Shown: positions 35,502-45,125 of the stretch, one piece after another
Numbering within the stretch: the stretch's first letter is position 1
Layout of the letters: each line of letters opens with the position of its first letter
Origin: Daejeonella sp. H1SJ63
GTDB taxonomy: Bacteria; Bacteroidota; Bacteroidia; Sphingobacteriales; Sphingobacteriaceae
Length of the DNA stretch: 64,000 nucleotides
Assembly: GCF_029360775.1 (NCBI RefSeq)
Contig: NZ_JARKMZ010000020.1
Location: forward strand, 1 to 64,000
Direction: 5' to 3'
Position numbers and translations under genes: made by a program
The notes under the pieces: generated by a model
Told to the model about the DNA's origin: nothing
Databases searched by the model: none
The model's input: only the letters and a program-made list of their open reading frames with translations

Positions 35502-37829
35502 TTAGTTCTTTTTGGCTTTTTTCATTGGATTATCACCTGTGGATACGCCTCTGGTACTTCTGCTACCTTTAAAAAGCTCAAATCTGCTTGGCAGAAACTG
35601 CCTTGGCCAATAGTTATTTTCCTCATCAATATCTGCTGTTTCGCGTAATGGATCAAGTACAATGCTTTTTACTTCCTTCTTCCTGGCAAACACTTTAGAC
35701 ACTTCTGATTCATTCAATCTCCAGATCTCAGCAGGAATCCTTTCAATTTCCGAAGTTCCGTCAGTAAAGTTAAACTGAATGATCAGAGGCATAACCTGAC
35801 CTCCGACATTTTTGAATCTGAGTTCGTAAAAGTTTAGATTGTTGTTCAGCAATTCCTTTTCCTGCGCACTTAACCCGGCAATAAACTCAGAATATGCCTT
35901 TTCATCTTCAGGAGTAACACTGAATGGATTATAGGAGTTGTAAAAATCGCGGGTAGCCGGATCTGATTCCACAATTGTTTTCGGAGTATCCTTAAGGTTA
36001 TTATTCTTGCTGATATAGCTTTCTTCCCGGTCAAACACCTTCTTTGCATCAGCTTTCTTTTCTGCCGGGCTGCGATTATCAAGTTTAAACCAGCTGGCTG
36101 ACTCGAGTGAAATATCAACAGGTTCTGTTTTGAAGAACCAACCCCTCCAAAACCAGTCAAGATCAACTGCTGATGCATCTTCCATAGTTCTGAAAAAGTC
36201 GTCAGGAGTAGGATGTTTGAACATCCAGCGCTGAGCATATTGCTTAAAAGCATAATCAAACAATTCCCTTCCCATAACCGTTTCTCTGAGAATATTTAAT
36301 GCAGTTGCAGGCTTGGCATAAGCATTCGGTCCAAACTGAATGATATTTTCAGAATTAGTCATGATCGGCTCAAGCAAATGCTTCTCACTTCTCATATATG
36401 GCACTATTTTATGTGCAGGACCCCTTCTTGATGGATAATTTCTATCCCACTCCTGTTCAGCCATAAACTGCATGAAAGTATTTAAGCCCTCATCCATCCA
36501 GGTCCACTGACGCTCATCCGAATTGACGATCATCGGAAAGAAATTATGTCCAACCTCATGTATAATCACAGAAATCATTCCGTATTTGACGGCATCTGTA
36601 TAAGTACCATCAGAATCCGGGCGACCGTAATTGAAACAGATCATAGGGTATTCCATACCATTGGAAGCCTCTACAGAAATAGCAACCGGATAAGGATAAT
36701 CAAAGGTTTTTGATCCGTAAGATTTAATGGTATGTGCAACAACCTTGGTAGAGTATTGCTCCCAGAGTGGATTTCCTTCCTTAGCATAATAAGACATGGC
36801 CATTACATCCTTATTCTGCTGTTTCACTGCCATCGCATCCCAAATAAATTTGCGTGATGAAGTCCAGGCAAAATCCCTAACATTTTCTGCATGATAAATC
36901 CAGGTTTTCTTATCCTTAGATCTGCCTTTCTCCAGCTTCTCGGCTTCTGCCTGCGTACGGATGATTACAGGTTTGTCATAACTTTTCTTTGCCTCTTCCC
37001 ATCTTTTCAACTCAACCTGACTTAAAACCGACTCAGGATTTTGCAATACTCCGGTGGCACCAACCATATGATCTGCCGGAACAGTAATTTTAACTTTATA
37101 ATCACCGAAAGTCAGTGCAAATTCACCTTTGCCCAGGAATTGCTTATTCTGCCATCCCTGAAAATCGGAATAAACTGCCATTCTCGGAAACCATTCTGCC
37201 ATGGTATACAAATAGTTACCATCCTTAGCAAAATACTCGTAACCCGGACGACCACCGATAAAACTCATTCTGTCATGAATATTGAAAGTCCAGTCCATGG
37301 TGAACTCAATTTTAGCTCCCGGTTTAAGTGGCTCAGGCAGATTAAGCCGCATCATTGTTTTATTAATCGTCACAGGAATATCCCTGCCCGACATGTCTTT
37401 AACTGAGATGATCTTGTATCCAAGATCCTGATCATGCCATAAAATCCCCTGAAGCTGGGTCATTGACATGTTCGGAGAAATTTTACTCTCGGCAACTTTA
37501 GGGGTATTTGAGTCCTTAGCCCTTTCATTCTGATCAAGCTGGATCCATAAATAAGAAAGCGGATCAGGAGAATAATTATGATAAGTAACTTTCTGCCATC
37601 CTTTTATAGATTGCTTCTCGTCATTCAACTCAACCACAATTTCATGGTCAGCTTTTTGCTGCCAGTACATATGACCTGGTGCTCCGGATGCCGTCCGGTA
37701 AACATTTGGAGAGCGAAGACTGCTTCCTAATTGTTCAAATCTTTCAGCATGGTTTTGCCCGGTTTGTTGAGCAATGCCTGTAAATCCGCAAAGCAATAAA
37801 ATTGCTAAAGCAATTGATATTCTTTTCAT
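35502..37829 (-). CDS. exported M1 family metallopeptidase
   Basis: A 775-residue gluzincin aminopeptidase. The signal peptide is MKRISIALAILLLCGFTGIAQ. The exopeptidase motif reads GMEYP (family form GxMEN) and the zinc site is HEVGH at 424-428 with Glu447 after 18 residues (HExxH-x18-E). It should trim N-termini of peptides in the periplasm. Upstream on the same strand, 119 bp away, is a HupE/UreJ-type permease gene; the gap has a perfect TTTTATCC/GGATAAAA hairpin (37885-37903) without a T-run. Confidence 0.94.
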   Translation of the reverse strand: MKRISIALAILLLCGFTGIAQQTGQNHAERFEQLGSSLRSPNVYRTASGAPGHMYWQQKADHEIVVELNDEKQSIKGWQKVTYHNYSPDPLSYLWIQLDQNERAKDSNTPKVAESKISPNMSMTQLQGILWHDQDLGYKIISVKDMSGRDIPVTINKTMMRLNLPEPLKPGAKIEFTMDWTFNIHDRMSFIGGRPGYEYFAKDGNYLYTMAEWFPRMAVYSDFQGWQNKQFLGKGEFALTFGDYKVKITVPADHMVGATGVLQNPESVLSQVELKRWEEAKKSYDKPVIIRTQAEAEKLEKGRSKDKKTWIYHAENVRDFAWTSSRKFIWDAMAVKQQNKDVMAMSYYAKEGNPLWEQYSTKVVAHTIKSYGSKTFDYPYPVAISVEASNGMEYPMICFNYGRPDSDGTYTDAVKYGMISVIIHEVGHNFFPMIVNSDERQWTWMDEGLNTFMQFMAEQEWDRNYPSRRGPAHKIVPYMRSEKHLLEPIMTNSENIIQFGPNAYAKPATALNILRETVMGRELFDYAFKQYAQRWMFKHPTPDDFFRTMEDASAVDLDWFWRGWFFKTEPVDISLESASWFKLDNRSPAEKKADAKKVFDREESYISKNNNLKDTPKTIVESDPATRDFYNSYNPFSVTPEDEKAYSEFIAGLSAQEKELLNNNLNFYELRFKNVGGQVMPLIIQFNFTDGTSEIERIPAEIWRLNESEVSKVFARKKEVKSIVLDPLRETADIDEENNYWPRQFLPSRFELFKGSRSTRGVSTGDNPMKKAKKN

Positions 37830-37948
37830 TGTCTTAAAAAGGGAGTTAATACAATTGGTAATTTGAGTCAGGATATAGACCCGTTTTTATCCAGAGGATA
37901 AAATCTTCACTAAGATAATCAGCAGGAGTAGAATTCAAAGAAAAATAC

Positions 37949-38524
37949 TCACCAAAATTTCGTTTCAATCATCATCATAACTGCCATTCCAAGAATTATT
38001 GCGGAAACCACAATTGTCCATTGCTTTCGGTTTACCCTGAAGATCTTAAATGCTATCAATGAGGAAAGTAGAAAAATCAGAACTATAAATAACTGGCCGG
38101 CCTCAAGCCCGACATTAAATGCAAAAAGAGGATTTAAGACGGACTCTTCATTCCCCAGCAATGCCTTCAGATAATTGGAAAACCCAAGCCCGTGAATCAG
38201 CCCAAAGAAAATTGCAAAAAAATAATTAATCTGTACTCCTTTAGCTGTTTTAGGATTCAGTACATTTCCTGCTGCTGTAATTGCAATAGTTACAGGAATC
38301 AGAAACTCTACCAGATCTGAGCTGACACTTACCAATTGAAACGTTGCTAAAGCCAGAGTTACCGAATGCCCTATTGTAAAAGCTGTAATTAATATGATGA
38401 TTCTTTTCCAGTCTGCAATAGAATACAAACTGCACAGAACCACAACAAATATTATATGATCAAAACCGGCAAGATCAAGAATATGATTTATTCCAAGCCG
38501 GAAATAAAGTTCAAACTGCCCCAT
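37949..38524 (-). CDS. HupE/UreJ family membrane protein
   Basis: A 191-residue integral membrane protein with about six helices. The family pattern is visible: a first segment ending GFDHIIFVVVL, an ITAFTIGHSVTLALA helix and a FFGLIHGLGFSNYL helix with conserved His. HupE/UreJ proteins are linked to nickel or cobalt uptake for metalloenzymes. No hydrogenase or urease is present in the window. It is placed so that it would be co-transcribed with the M1 zinc peptidase and lies divergent from a DUF6702 gene, a grouping I recall from other Bacteroidota. Confidence 0.88.
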   Translation of the reverse strand: MGQFELYFRLGINHILDLAGFDHIIFVVVLCSLYSIADWKRIIILITAFTIGHSVTLALATFQLVSVSSDLVEFLIPVTIAITAAGNVLNPKTAKGVQINYFFAIFFGLIHGLGFSNYLKALLGNEESVLNPLFAFNVGLEAGQLFIVLIFLLSSLIAFKIFRVNRKQWTIVVSAIILGMAVMMMIETKFW

Positions 38525-38595
38525 AAAAATCAGATTGTTAAATAATCTCTGAGCTTAATCAGATAATCTATAATTTGCAGCAAATATCAAACATT

Positions 38596-39084
38596 ATGCT
38601 CTATAATTGTATCTTTTCAGTATTTCTGCTCATTCAAAGCTTATTTCATCCCTTTTATATAAGCCTGACTGAAATTAAATACAAGGCCAGGGAAAGCACT
38701 CTTGAGATCTCTCAAAAAGTTTTCCGGGATGACCTTGAGGTTGAATTAACAGATCTTTATAAAAGCAAAATAGATTTTTTAAACCCAAAAGATAAAGCCG
38801 ATCTCGATAGAAAATTAAAGCAATACGTTCTTCTGAATAATGAGATTTTCGTGAACGGAAAAAAAGCAGAATTAAACTATTTGGGTTACGAAATTGAAGA
38901 AGATGCGGTCTGGTTTTACCTTGAAGCAAAACAAATACCCTTACCTCAGAAAGTAGAAATCAGAAACAGTATTCTTCATAAGCATTTTGACAGCCAGCAA
39001 AATATTATCAATTTCTATCGGGATAAAAATCCGAGAAGCCTGATTCTGATTAAGGGAAAAGATCGCGGACAACTCATATTTTAA
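38596..39084 (+). CDS. DUF6702 family protein
   Basis: A roughly 162-residue exported protein. Its start (MLYNCIFSVFLLIQSLFHPFYISLTEI) has a hydrophobic signal running into the family pattern HPFYxSxTEI. The remainder is beta-rich, with FRDDLEVELTDLY and the closing NFYRDKNPRSLILIKGKDRGQLIF. I use the ATG at 38596; a TTG 21 bases upstream is in frame but weaker. Function unknown. It is divergent from the HupE/UreJ and M1 genes. Confidence 0.85.
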   Translation: MLYNCIFSVFLLIQSLFHPFYISLTEIKYKARESTLEISQKVFRDDLEVELTDLYKSKIDFLNPKDKADLDRKLKQYVLLNNEIFVNGKKAELNYLGYEIEEDAVWFYLEAKQIPLPQKVEIRNSILHKHFDSQQNIINFYRDKNPRSLILIKGKDRGQLIF

Positions 39085-39114
39085 AAATAAATTATTGATT
39101 TAAACTTTATTCAA

Positions 39115-40521
39115 ATGCAGATTAAACTGATTTTATTAAGCTTATTCTTGTTAGCCACGGCATCAATTAACGCTCAAAGTAAAACCCCCAATATTATTCT
39201 TGTGTACATTGATGACATGGGTTACGGCGATATTGGAATCGCAGGTGCAAACGCTTACAACACACCGAACTTTAATCAGATGCAAAAGGAGGGTATTTTT
39301 TTTACCCAATTTTATTCACCACAGGCAGTTTGTACCGCATCACGTGCAGGTGTTCTGACCGGAACTTATCCAAACAGAATTGGTTTTGCCGGAGCACTGG
39401 ACCATATGTCGAAAATGGGATTGAATCCGGATGAACAAACGATCCCGGAATTATTAAAGAGTAAAGGCTATAAAACCGCAGCCTACGGCAAATGGCACCT
39501 TGGGCATTTACCCGAGTTTCTACCCTTAAAACATGGATTTGACGAATTCTTTGGAATTCCTTACTCAAATGATATGTGGCCAAATCATCCAACCGGCAAA
39601 AACTATTATCCGCCCTTACCGCTTATCGAAAATGAAACAACGGTGCAAACCAATCCTGACCAGACTCAGTTTACCACACGATTCACTGAAAAGAGTTTAA
39701 GTTTTATTGAAAAGAATAAGGCAAATCCGTTTTTCCTTTATCTGGCTCATCCTATGCCCCATGTACCCCTGTTTGTTTCTGATAAATTTAAGGGCAAATC
39801 AAAACAGGGTCTTTATGGCGATGTGATGATGGAACTCGACTGGAGCATCGGCCAGATCAGAAATAAGCTGAAGGAACTTAAAATAGAGGAAAATACGCTG
39901 CTCATAGTTACTTCAGACAATGGGCCCTGGATTAATTACGGTAATCACGCTGGAAGCACCGCCGGACTGAGGGAGGGCAAAGGAACATCATTTGAGGGTG
40001 GTCAGAAAGTCCCTTGTCTAATGGTGTGGAAAGGAGTTATTCAGGGAGGAACTATATGCAATAACCTGGCATCTTCCATTGATATCCTGCCTACAATTGC
40101 TGCAATAACCGGTGCAGAATTATCAGGAAGAAAGATTGACGGGGTGAATATTTACGAACTGATGAAAGGCGATTTCAGCCAGAACCCACGGGATCACTTT
40201 TTATATTATTACAGAAAGAATAGTCTGGAGGCAATCAGAAAAGGTACATGGAAATTGGTATTCCCGCATCATAGCAGAACTTATGAAGGATTTAAGCCGG
40301 GAATTGATGGTATGCCCGGTCAGGTTAATGAAAATTATTTTGTTGAAGGCGGATTATATGATCTCAGAAGAGACCCCGGCGAAAGATATAATGTAAGAGG
40401 AGATTATCCTGAAATTGAAGCCGAACTGCTTAAAATAGCTAAGGAAGCACGGGAAGATCTTGGTGATGATCTGACCGGAAATCCGGGAAAAAACAGAAGA
40501 CCTGCCAAAGTGCTGAATTAA
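39115..40521 (+). CDS. exported sulfatase
   Basis: A 468-residue arylsulfatase-type enzyme with signal peptide (MQIKLILLSLFLLATASINAQ). Cys73 in VCTASRAGVLTG is the residue to be oxidised to formylglycine; the C-x-A-S-R form, rather than C-x-P-S-R, is accepted by Bacteroidota maturases. Metal ligands are in ILVYIDDMGYGDIG and VTSDNGPW, and the substrate-site Lys in YGKWHLGHLP. It would remove sulfate from sugars or other esters outside the inner membrane. No maturase gene is present. It lies 30 bp after the DUF6702 gene. A CCTGCCA/TGGCAGG pairing spans the stop. Confidence 0.92.
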   Translation: MQIKLILLSLFLLATASINAQSKTPNIILVYIDDMGYGDIGIAGANAYNTPNFNQMQKEGIFFTQFYSPQAVCTASRAGVLTGTYPNRIGFAGALDHMSKMGLNPDEQTIPELLKSKGYKTAAYGKWHLGHLPEFLPLKHGFDEFFGIPYSNDMWPNHPTGKNYYPPLPLIENETTVQTNPDQTQFTTRFTEKSLSFIEKNKANPFFLYLAHPMPHVPLFVSDKFKGKSKQGLYGDVMMELDWSIGQIRNKLKELKIEENTLLIVTSDNGPWINYGNHAGSTAGLREGKGTSFEGGQKVPCLMVWKGVIQGGTICNNLASSIDILPTIAAITGAELSGRKIDGVNIYELMKGDFSQNPRDHFLYYYRKNSLEAIRKGTWKLVFPHHSRTYEGFKPGIDGMPGQVNENYFVEGGLYDLRRDPGERYNVRGDYPEIEAELLKIAKEAREDLGDDLTGNPGKNRRPAKVLN

Positions 40522-40558
40522 ATCCGGCAAGTGGCAGGTCTGCTGTATTAAATGGATA

Positions 40559-41305
40559 TTATTTTATTTTAGAAAATTCGGCCGGCTTCATATATACCGA
40601 CTCCACTTTTGCTACCAGCTTACCATTTACTTCAGATGCTGTACTGGCTTTTATCCAATCAGGATCCTTACGGAAATTTTCCCAGGATAATCTGCCTGCT
40701 GCCTCATCTTTGTATGCAAGAAAATACAGAAGTTTAGGCTGCTCTGCCGGATCTTTTTCAATAGTTGTAAAATAAGCCACATTCTGCATGCCATTATTCT
40801 TAAAGATCTTCATGGTATGATCTCTGAATCGGTTTTCAAGATTATGAAGTTTCTCAGGCATTGCAGTATAGATACGCATTTCAAAAGTGCGCATTTCACC
40901 TGCTTTTGAAGGCTTAATTTTAGGTGAAAAATCTGCAGCTTTCAGGAAATAAATATTGGCTCTGGCAATAATCTTTCCGTTTTCTTCTGATTTTTTTGCA
41001 GCTGCCTGCCATTGAGGATCTTGACCGAATTCTTTCCAGGATGCATCTCTCGCTTCCTTGCTTGGATAAGCCATTAAATAATAGAAAGCATTATCGGGAT
41101 TATTGGTAGGAATCCAGTAACCCAGACCATCAATACCATGTTTCTTAAACAAAGGCACGGCATGGTCTCTGAACCTGTCAACCAGGGCATCCAGTTTACC
41201 GGGATTACAATAATAAACTCTGAGTTCAAAATAACGATTGTCTGCTTTTTGAGCAAAGCTTAACTGGGAAACCAGAAGCAGGCATAGGAATAGTAGTTTT
41301 TTCAT
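40559..41305 (-). CDS. exported NIPSNAP family protein, two domains
   Basis: A 248-residue exported protein with two NIPSNAP (dimeric ferredoxin-like) domains, about 24-125 and 145-245. Each opens with a FELRVYYCNPGKLDAL- or FEMRIYTAMPEKLHNL-like strand and has a RFRDH helix. The start is set at 41303-41305, which gives a perfect signal peptide (MKKLLFLCLLLVSQLSFAQ); the reading frame upstream encodes 57 residues without conserved features. Function unknown. Convergent with the sulfatase gene. Confidence 0.88.
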   Translation of the reverse strand: MKKLLFLCLLLVSQLSFAQKADNRYFELRVYYCNPGKLDALVDRFRDHAVPLFKKHGIDGLGYWIPTNNPDNAFYYLMAYPSKEARDASWKEFGQDPQWQAAAKKSEENGKIIARANIYFLKAADFSPKIKPSKAGEMRTFEMRIYTAMPEKLHNLENRFRDHTMKIFKNNGMQNVAYFTTIEKDPAEQPKLLYFLAYKDEAAGRLSWENFRKDPDWIKASTASEVNGKLVAKVESVYMKPAEFSKIK

Positions 41306-41976
41306 ATTTGATAAAGAAACAAGGATTGTCATAAATCCATAAGATAAAAGTTTGCGTTCGCCGCAGGAAACACCGCCTAAGTTAAGGAAACTTCTATTTA
41401 ACGCAATAAAAAATGATAATTCACAATTACTGTGCCTTCTTATTTTTGCTTTTAAATACCTTCGACCCACTGACATCTTGAAATACTTCTCTTTTTTAAC
41501 GCTTCAGACCTGGTTTTGCATCTTTCAAAATAACCCAATTTAAAAGGAATGTATAATCGTATTGATTGGGTTTTCCCCCTTAATTATATCGTTTGAGTCA
41601 TAAATTCAGATGTTCAGGACAAATTCATAAAAATTAATTTTAAATCTAATTCCCTATCCGGGTTCCGCACAAAAGAAAAATTTTCATCCGTTTATTTTTT
41701 TGTTTTTTAAATCATACCCCTGCGGGTTTTGGCAAAATCATGATGGTTTCTACTGCTTAAAGAAGAGCCCCTCATAAAATAACCGAACACCTTTACTCTC
41801 TTAATAATATTTTTCATACTATTATTTTCCGCCCTTAGTATAGTAGTTTTTTTATATTTGACAAATAGAGTGATATGCTTTATATAAGTGTTAAAATATC
41901 TCTGGATTTTATTTTTTTACCATAAATTCTTAATCAATTCCAAATCTGCAATTCAGCAGTAAACCAAATTATTTTC
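41306..41976. other. 671-bp intergenic leader region
   Basis: AT-rich, with no ORF I can support. TATATTTG at 41853-41860 is a -7-type box (TAnnTTTG) reading towards the SusC gene, implying a leader of about 110 nt. No -33 element, riboswitch or clear dyad seen. Confidence 0.5.
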
Positions 41977-44900
41977 ATGAAAAAAAATTTACTAATGTGT
42001 TTTTTGAGCATTTTGATATTAGCTACACATGCTTATGCTCAGGAAGTAACAGTAACAGGTCAGGTGACCTCAGCGGAAGACGGTCTGCCGCTTCCGGGTG
42101 TTTCTGTTAAAATCAAGGGATCGAATGTCTTTGATTTAACTAATCAGAATGGAATGTATTCCATTAAAGCAGGTCAGGAAAGTGTATTGATATTCAATTA
42201 TATTGGTTCGCTTCCGGAAGAAAGAAAAGTTGGTTCCTTAAGGGTAATCAATGTTCAACTTAAAGCAGACTCTAAGGTTTTAAACGAAGTGGTGGTAACA
42301 GCATTTGGTGTGAAACAGGAGGTTAGGGGTTTGGGCTTTTCTACACAAAGTGTAAAAGCCAAAGAAATTGTTGACTCTAAACAACCAAATCTTGTAAATG
42401 CCCTGCAGGGAAAAGTTGCCGGTGTGCAAATTACTAATTCCAGTGGCTCTGCAGGTGCCTCATCAAATATTATGATCCGTGGTGGAAGTTCTTTAAGCGG
42501 AAATAATCAACCATTATTTGTTGTGGATGGTATTCCTGTAGATAATACTACCCCACTGAGTCAGGGAGGTTTGGGTGCAGGTACTGCTCCGGCTTCGAAC
42601 AGGGCAATAGATATCAATCCGGACGATATAGAGAGTATCACAATCTTAAAAGGACCTGCTGCTGCTGCTTTGTATGGTATACGGGCCGCATCCGGTGCTA
42701 TTGTGGTTACAACAAAAAAGGGTTCCGGTGGTTCAGCAAGAGTTAATTATCAAAACACATTTTCATTGGATAATGTTAACAGATTACCTACTCTGCAAGA
42801 TAAATACAAACAGGGTGATCAAGGTGTTTATAATACCACAGCTTCCGATTCATGGGGACCAGCCTTTGCTCCCGGCGAACAAATTTATGACAATCTTGGT
42901 AATTTCTTCAGCACAGCTTTTGCTCAGAACCATGATATCTCAGTAAGTGGCAGCTCAGAACAAACCCGATATTTTACTTCAGCTTCTTTATTGGATCAGG
43001 GTTCAATTGTTGATAATTCTGATTTTAAAAGGAAATCTTTCAGGTTAAATGCTGACACCAAAATAGGTGAAAAACTAACTGTTGGCGGATCTGCAAATTA
43101 CGTTCGTACTGACAGGAGTTATGTTCCACAAGGCAGCGCCAACGGAGTGATGGGTGCTTTATACTGGCCGCGAAATGAGGATATGAAAAACTATCTGAAT
43201 CCAAATGGTACTCAAAGGGTGTTTAATGTTGCCGACAATGATAATCCATACTGGACTATTCAAAATAAGCCGATCATCAACAATATCAACAGGGTAATTG
43301 CTATCGGAAATATTGACTATAACCCTTACAGTTTTTTAAATATTTCATACAGGTTAGGAACAGACTACTACAGTGAGAATTTCAAGTCCATCACAATGCC
43401 CGGAACTCTTGAATCAACTGCAGTAAGAGGTGCTATTGCACAAACTTCCGGAGACAATCAGATAACTACCTCTACAATTATTGTTACCGGAAAGAAAACT
43501 ATTGCAAAGGATTTTAAACTTAGTCTTGCATTGGGTCAAAACCTAGAGAGTGCCAGCAATAGAAACACCACATCCAGTGCAGTCCGTTTTATAGATCCTA
43601 CTTTCCCAAGTATCAACAATACTGTAGCTGCCGATCGTACAGTTTCTGAGAGATTGTACAGAAGAAGAATATTTGGATTATTCGGTGATTTTACCGCAGA
43701 TTGGAAAGGCATGGCTTATATCAATCTTAGAGCAAGGAACGACTGGTCATCTACGCTACCGGTTACCGACAACTCCTTTTTCTACCCTTCGGTTAGTGGA
43801 GCCCTGATCATTACTGATATTTTGAGGGAGTGGGGCCTGAAGCCTAATGACAACACATTTTCTTATGGTAAGATCAGAGCAGCATATTCTGAAGTTGGAA
43901 AAGATGCACCTGCACACGTAACTACAACATCACTTGCATCCGTAACCAATACTTTTACTATCAATCCCAGAGGATTTATCACCAATGCGAATAATCCTTT
44001 CGGTAACCCTACTCTGGTACCTGAGTTTACAAAGGCATTTGAAATTGGTACTGATCTGAGATTTCTAAAAAACCGTATTGGCATTGATGTTACTTATTAT
44101 AACAGCAAATCAAGCAATCAGATACTTGCTACAAGAGTACCTCCATCTTCAGGTGCTTTCCTTACCTATCTGAACGGAGGATCAATAAAAAATGAAGGAG
44201 TGGAGTTTGTTTTCAATGCACAGGCTATTACTAATCCGAATTTCAAATGGTCTGTCGATCTTAACTTCGCAAAGAATACTTCAATTGTAAAAGGCCTTCC
44301 GGGAACATTGGACCGTATCGAGTTGTCTGATGCATGGGTTTCTGCAAATGCAGCTCAGGGCGCAGCTTTCTTAAATGGAAGTTTATTCGGAATTAATGGA
44401 AATGTCTGGAAGCGTAACTCAGGCGGACAACTGCTATTAGCAAACAACGGCTATCCACAGGTTCAAACTGCATTAACAAATATAGGAGACAGAAATCCTG
44501 ATTTTACTACCGGCATTACCAATACATTTACTTATAAAAAATTATCTTTTGCTTTTATGGTTGATGTTCGTGTTGGCGGAAAGGTATATAATGCAACAGA
44601 GAACTCTCTTGTGCGGTCTGGTTTAAGTACCAAAACACTCGACAGAGGTACAAAAGTATTTGATGGAGTGATCGAATCAACCGGTGTTAAGAACACTATT
44701 GCTGTGCCATTGAATCAGAATTACTACCAGACCATCTATGCCAATCATGGATATGATTTTGTTGAGGATGGCGGATGGTACAGACTTCGCTATGCAACAT
44801 TAAACTATAAAATGCCGGCTAAGCTTCTGGAGAAGATCAAGGTTAAAGGATTAGACTTCACTGTAACAGGAAGAAACCTGCTATTAATCACCAACTATTC

Positions 44901-45024
44901 AGGTGTTGATCCTGAGGTTTCAGGCAGTGGTGCCGGTGTGGGTGGTTCAGGATCCTTTGGTTTCGATAACCTGGGCATTCCGGCAACTCGCGGTGTAGAT
45001 TTTGGCTTGAGATTAACGCTTTAA
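41977..45024 (+). CDS. SusC/RagA family TonB-linked outer-membrane protein
   Basis: A 1015-residue transporter barrel. It has a signal peptide (1-21), CarboxypepD_reg-like domain (about 24-98), TonB-box-like VLNEVVVTAFG (about 100-110) and plug (about 120-235, with SGSAGASSNIMIRGGSS and PAAAALYGIRAASGAIVVTTKKG), then the barrel, ending ATRGVDFGLRLTL. SusC proteins import oligosaccharides or peptides together with a SusD lipoprotein lid, here the next gene 101 bp downstream. No STN domain, so no sign of signalling through an anti-sigma factor. The ligand is not inferable. The sulfatase upstream could belong to the same use of sulfated compounds (weak inference). Confidence 0.95.
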   Translation: MKKNLLMCFLSILILATHAYAQEVTVTGQVTSAEDGLPLPGVSVKIKGSNVFDLTNQNGMYSIKAGQESVLIFNYIGSLPEERKVGSLRVINVQLKADSKVLNEVVVTAFGVKQEVRGLGFSTQSVKAKEIVDSKQPNLVNALQGKVAGVQITNSSGSAGASSNIMIRGGSSLSGNNQPLFVVDGIPVDNTTPLSQGGLGAGTAPASNRAIDINPDDIESITILKGPAAAALYGIRAASGAIVVTTKKGSGGSARVNYQNTFSLDNVNRLPTLQDKYKQGDQGVYNTTASDSWGPAFAPGEQIYDNLGNFFSTAFAQNHDISVSGSSEQTRYFTSASLLDQGSIVDNSDFKRKSFRLNADTKIGEKLTVGGSANYVRTDRSYVPQGSANGVMGALYWPRNEDMKNYLNPNGTQRVFNVADNDNPYWTIQNKPIINNINRVIAIGNIDYNPYSFLNISYRLGTDYYSENFKSITMPGTLESTAVRGAIAQTSGDNQITTSTIIVTGKKTIAKDFKLSLALGQNLESASNRNTTSSAVRFIDPTFPSINNTVAADRTVSERLYRRRIFGLFGDFTADWKGMAYINLRARNDWSSTLPVTDNSFFYPSVSGALIITDILREWGLKPNDNTFSYGKIRAAYSEVGKDAPAHVTTTSLASVTNTFTINPRGFITNANNPFGNPTLVPEFTKAFEIGTDLRFLKNRIGIDVTYYNSKSSNQILATRVPPSSGAFLTYLNGGSIKNEGVEFVFNAQAITNPNFKWSVDLNFAKNTSIVKGLPGTLDRIELSDAWVSANAAQGAAFLNGSLFGINGNVWKRNSGGQLLLANNGYPQVQTALTNIGDRNPDFTTGITNTFTYKKLSFAFMVDVRVGGKVYNATENSLVRSGLSTKTLDRGTKVFDGVIESTGVKNTIAVPLNQNYYQTIYANHGYDFVEDGGWYRLRYATLNYKMPAKLLEKIKVKGLDFTVTGRNLLLITNYSGVDPEVSGSGAGVGGSGSFGFDNLGIPATRGVDFGLRLTL

Positions 45025-45125
45025 CAGAAAATTGATTGACATCTGCAGGAATAACTAATGTATCAAAGCTTATGTTCCAGAAACAATGGCCTATACAAGT
45101 TTCCTGCGTTTAAATACAAAATAAT

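Noticed and set aside
41288-41865. Similar strings TAGTAGTTTTTT-ATATTTGA at 41290 and 41841
   Set aside because: One is the signal-peptide start of the NIPSNAP gene read on the wrong strand, the other a promoter region; short AT-rich similarity is expected by chance.
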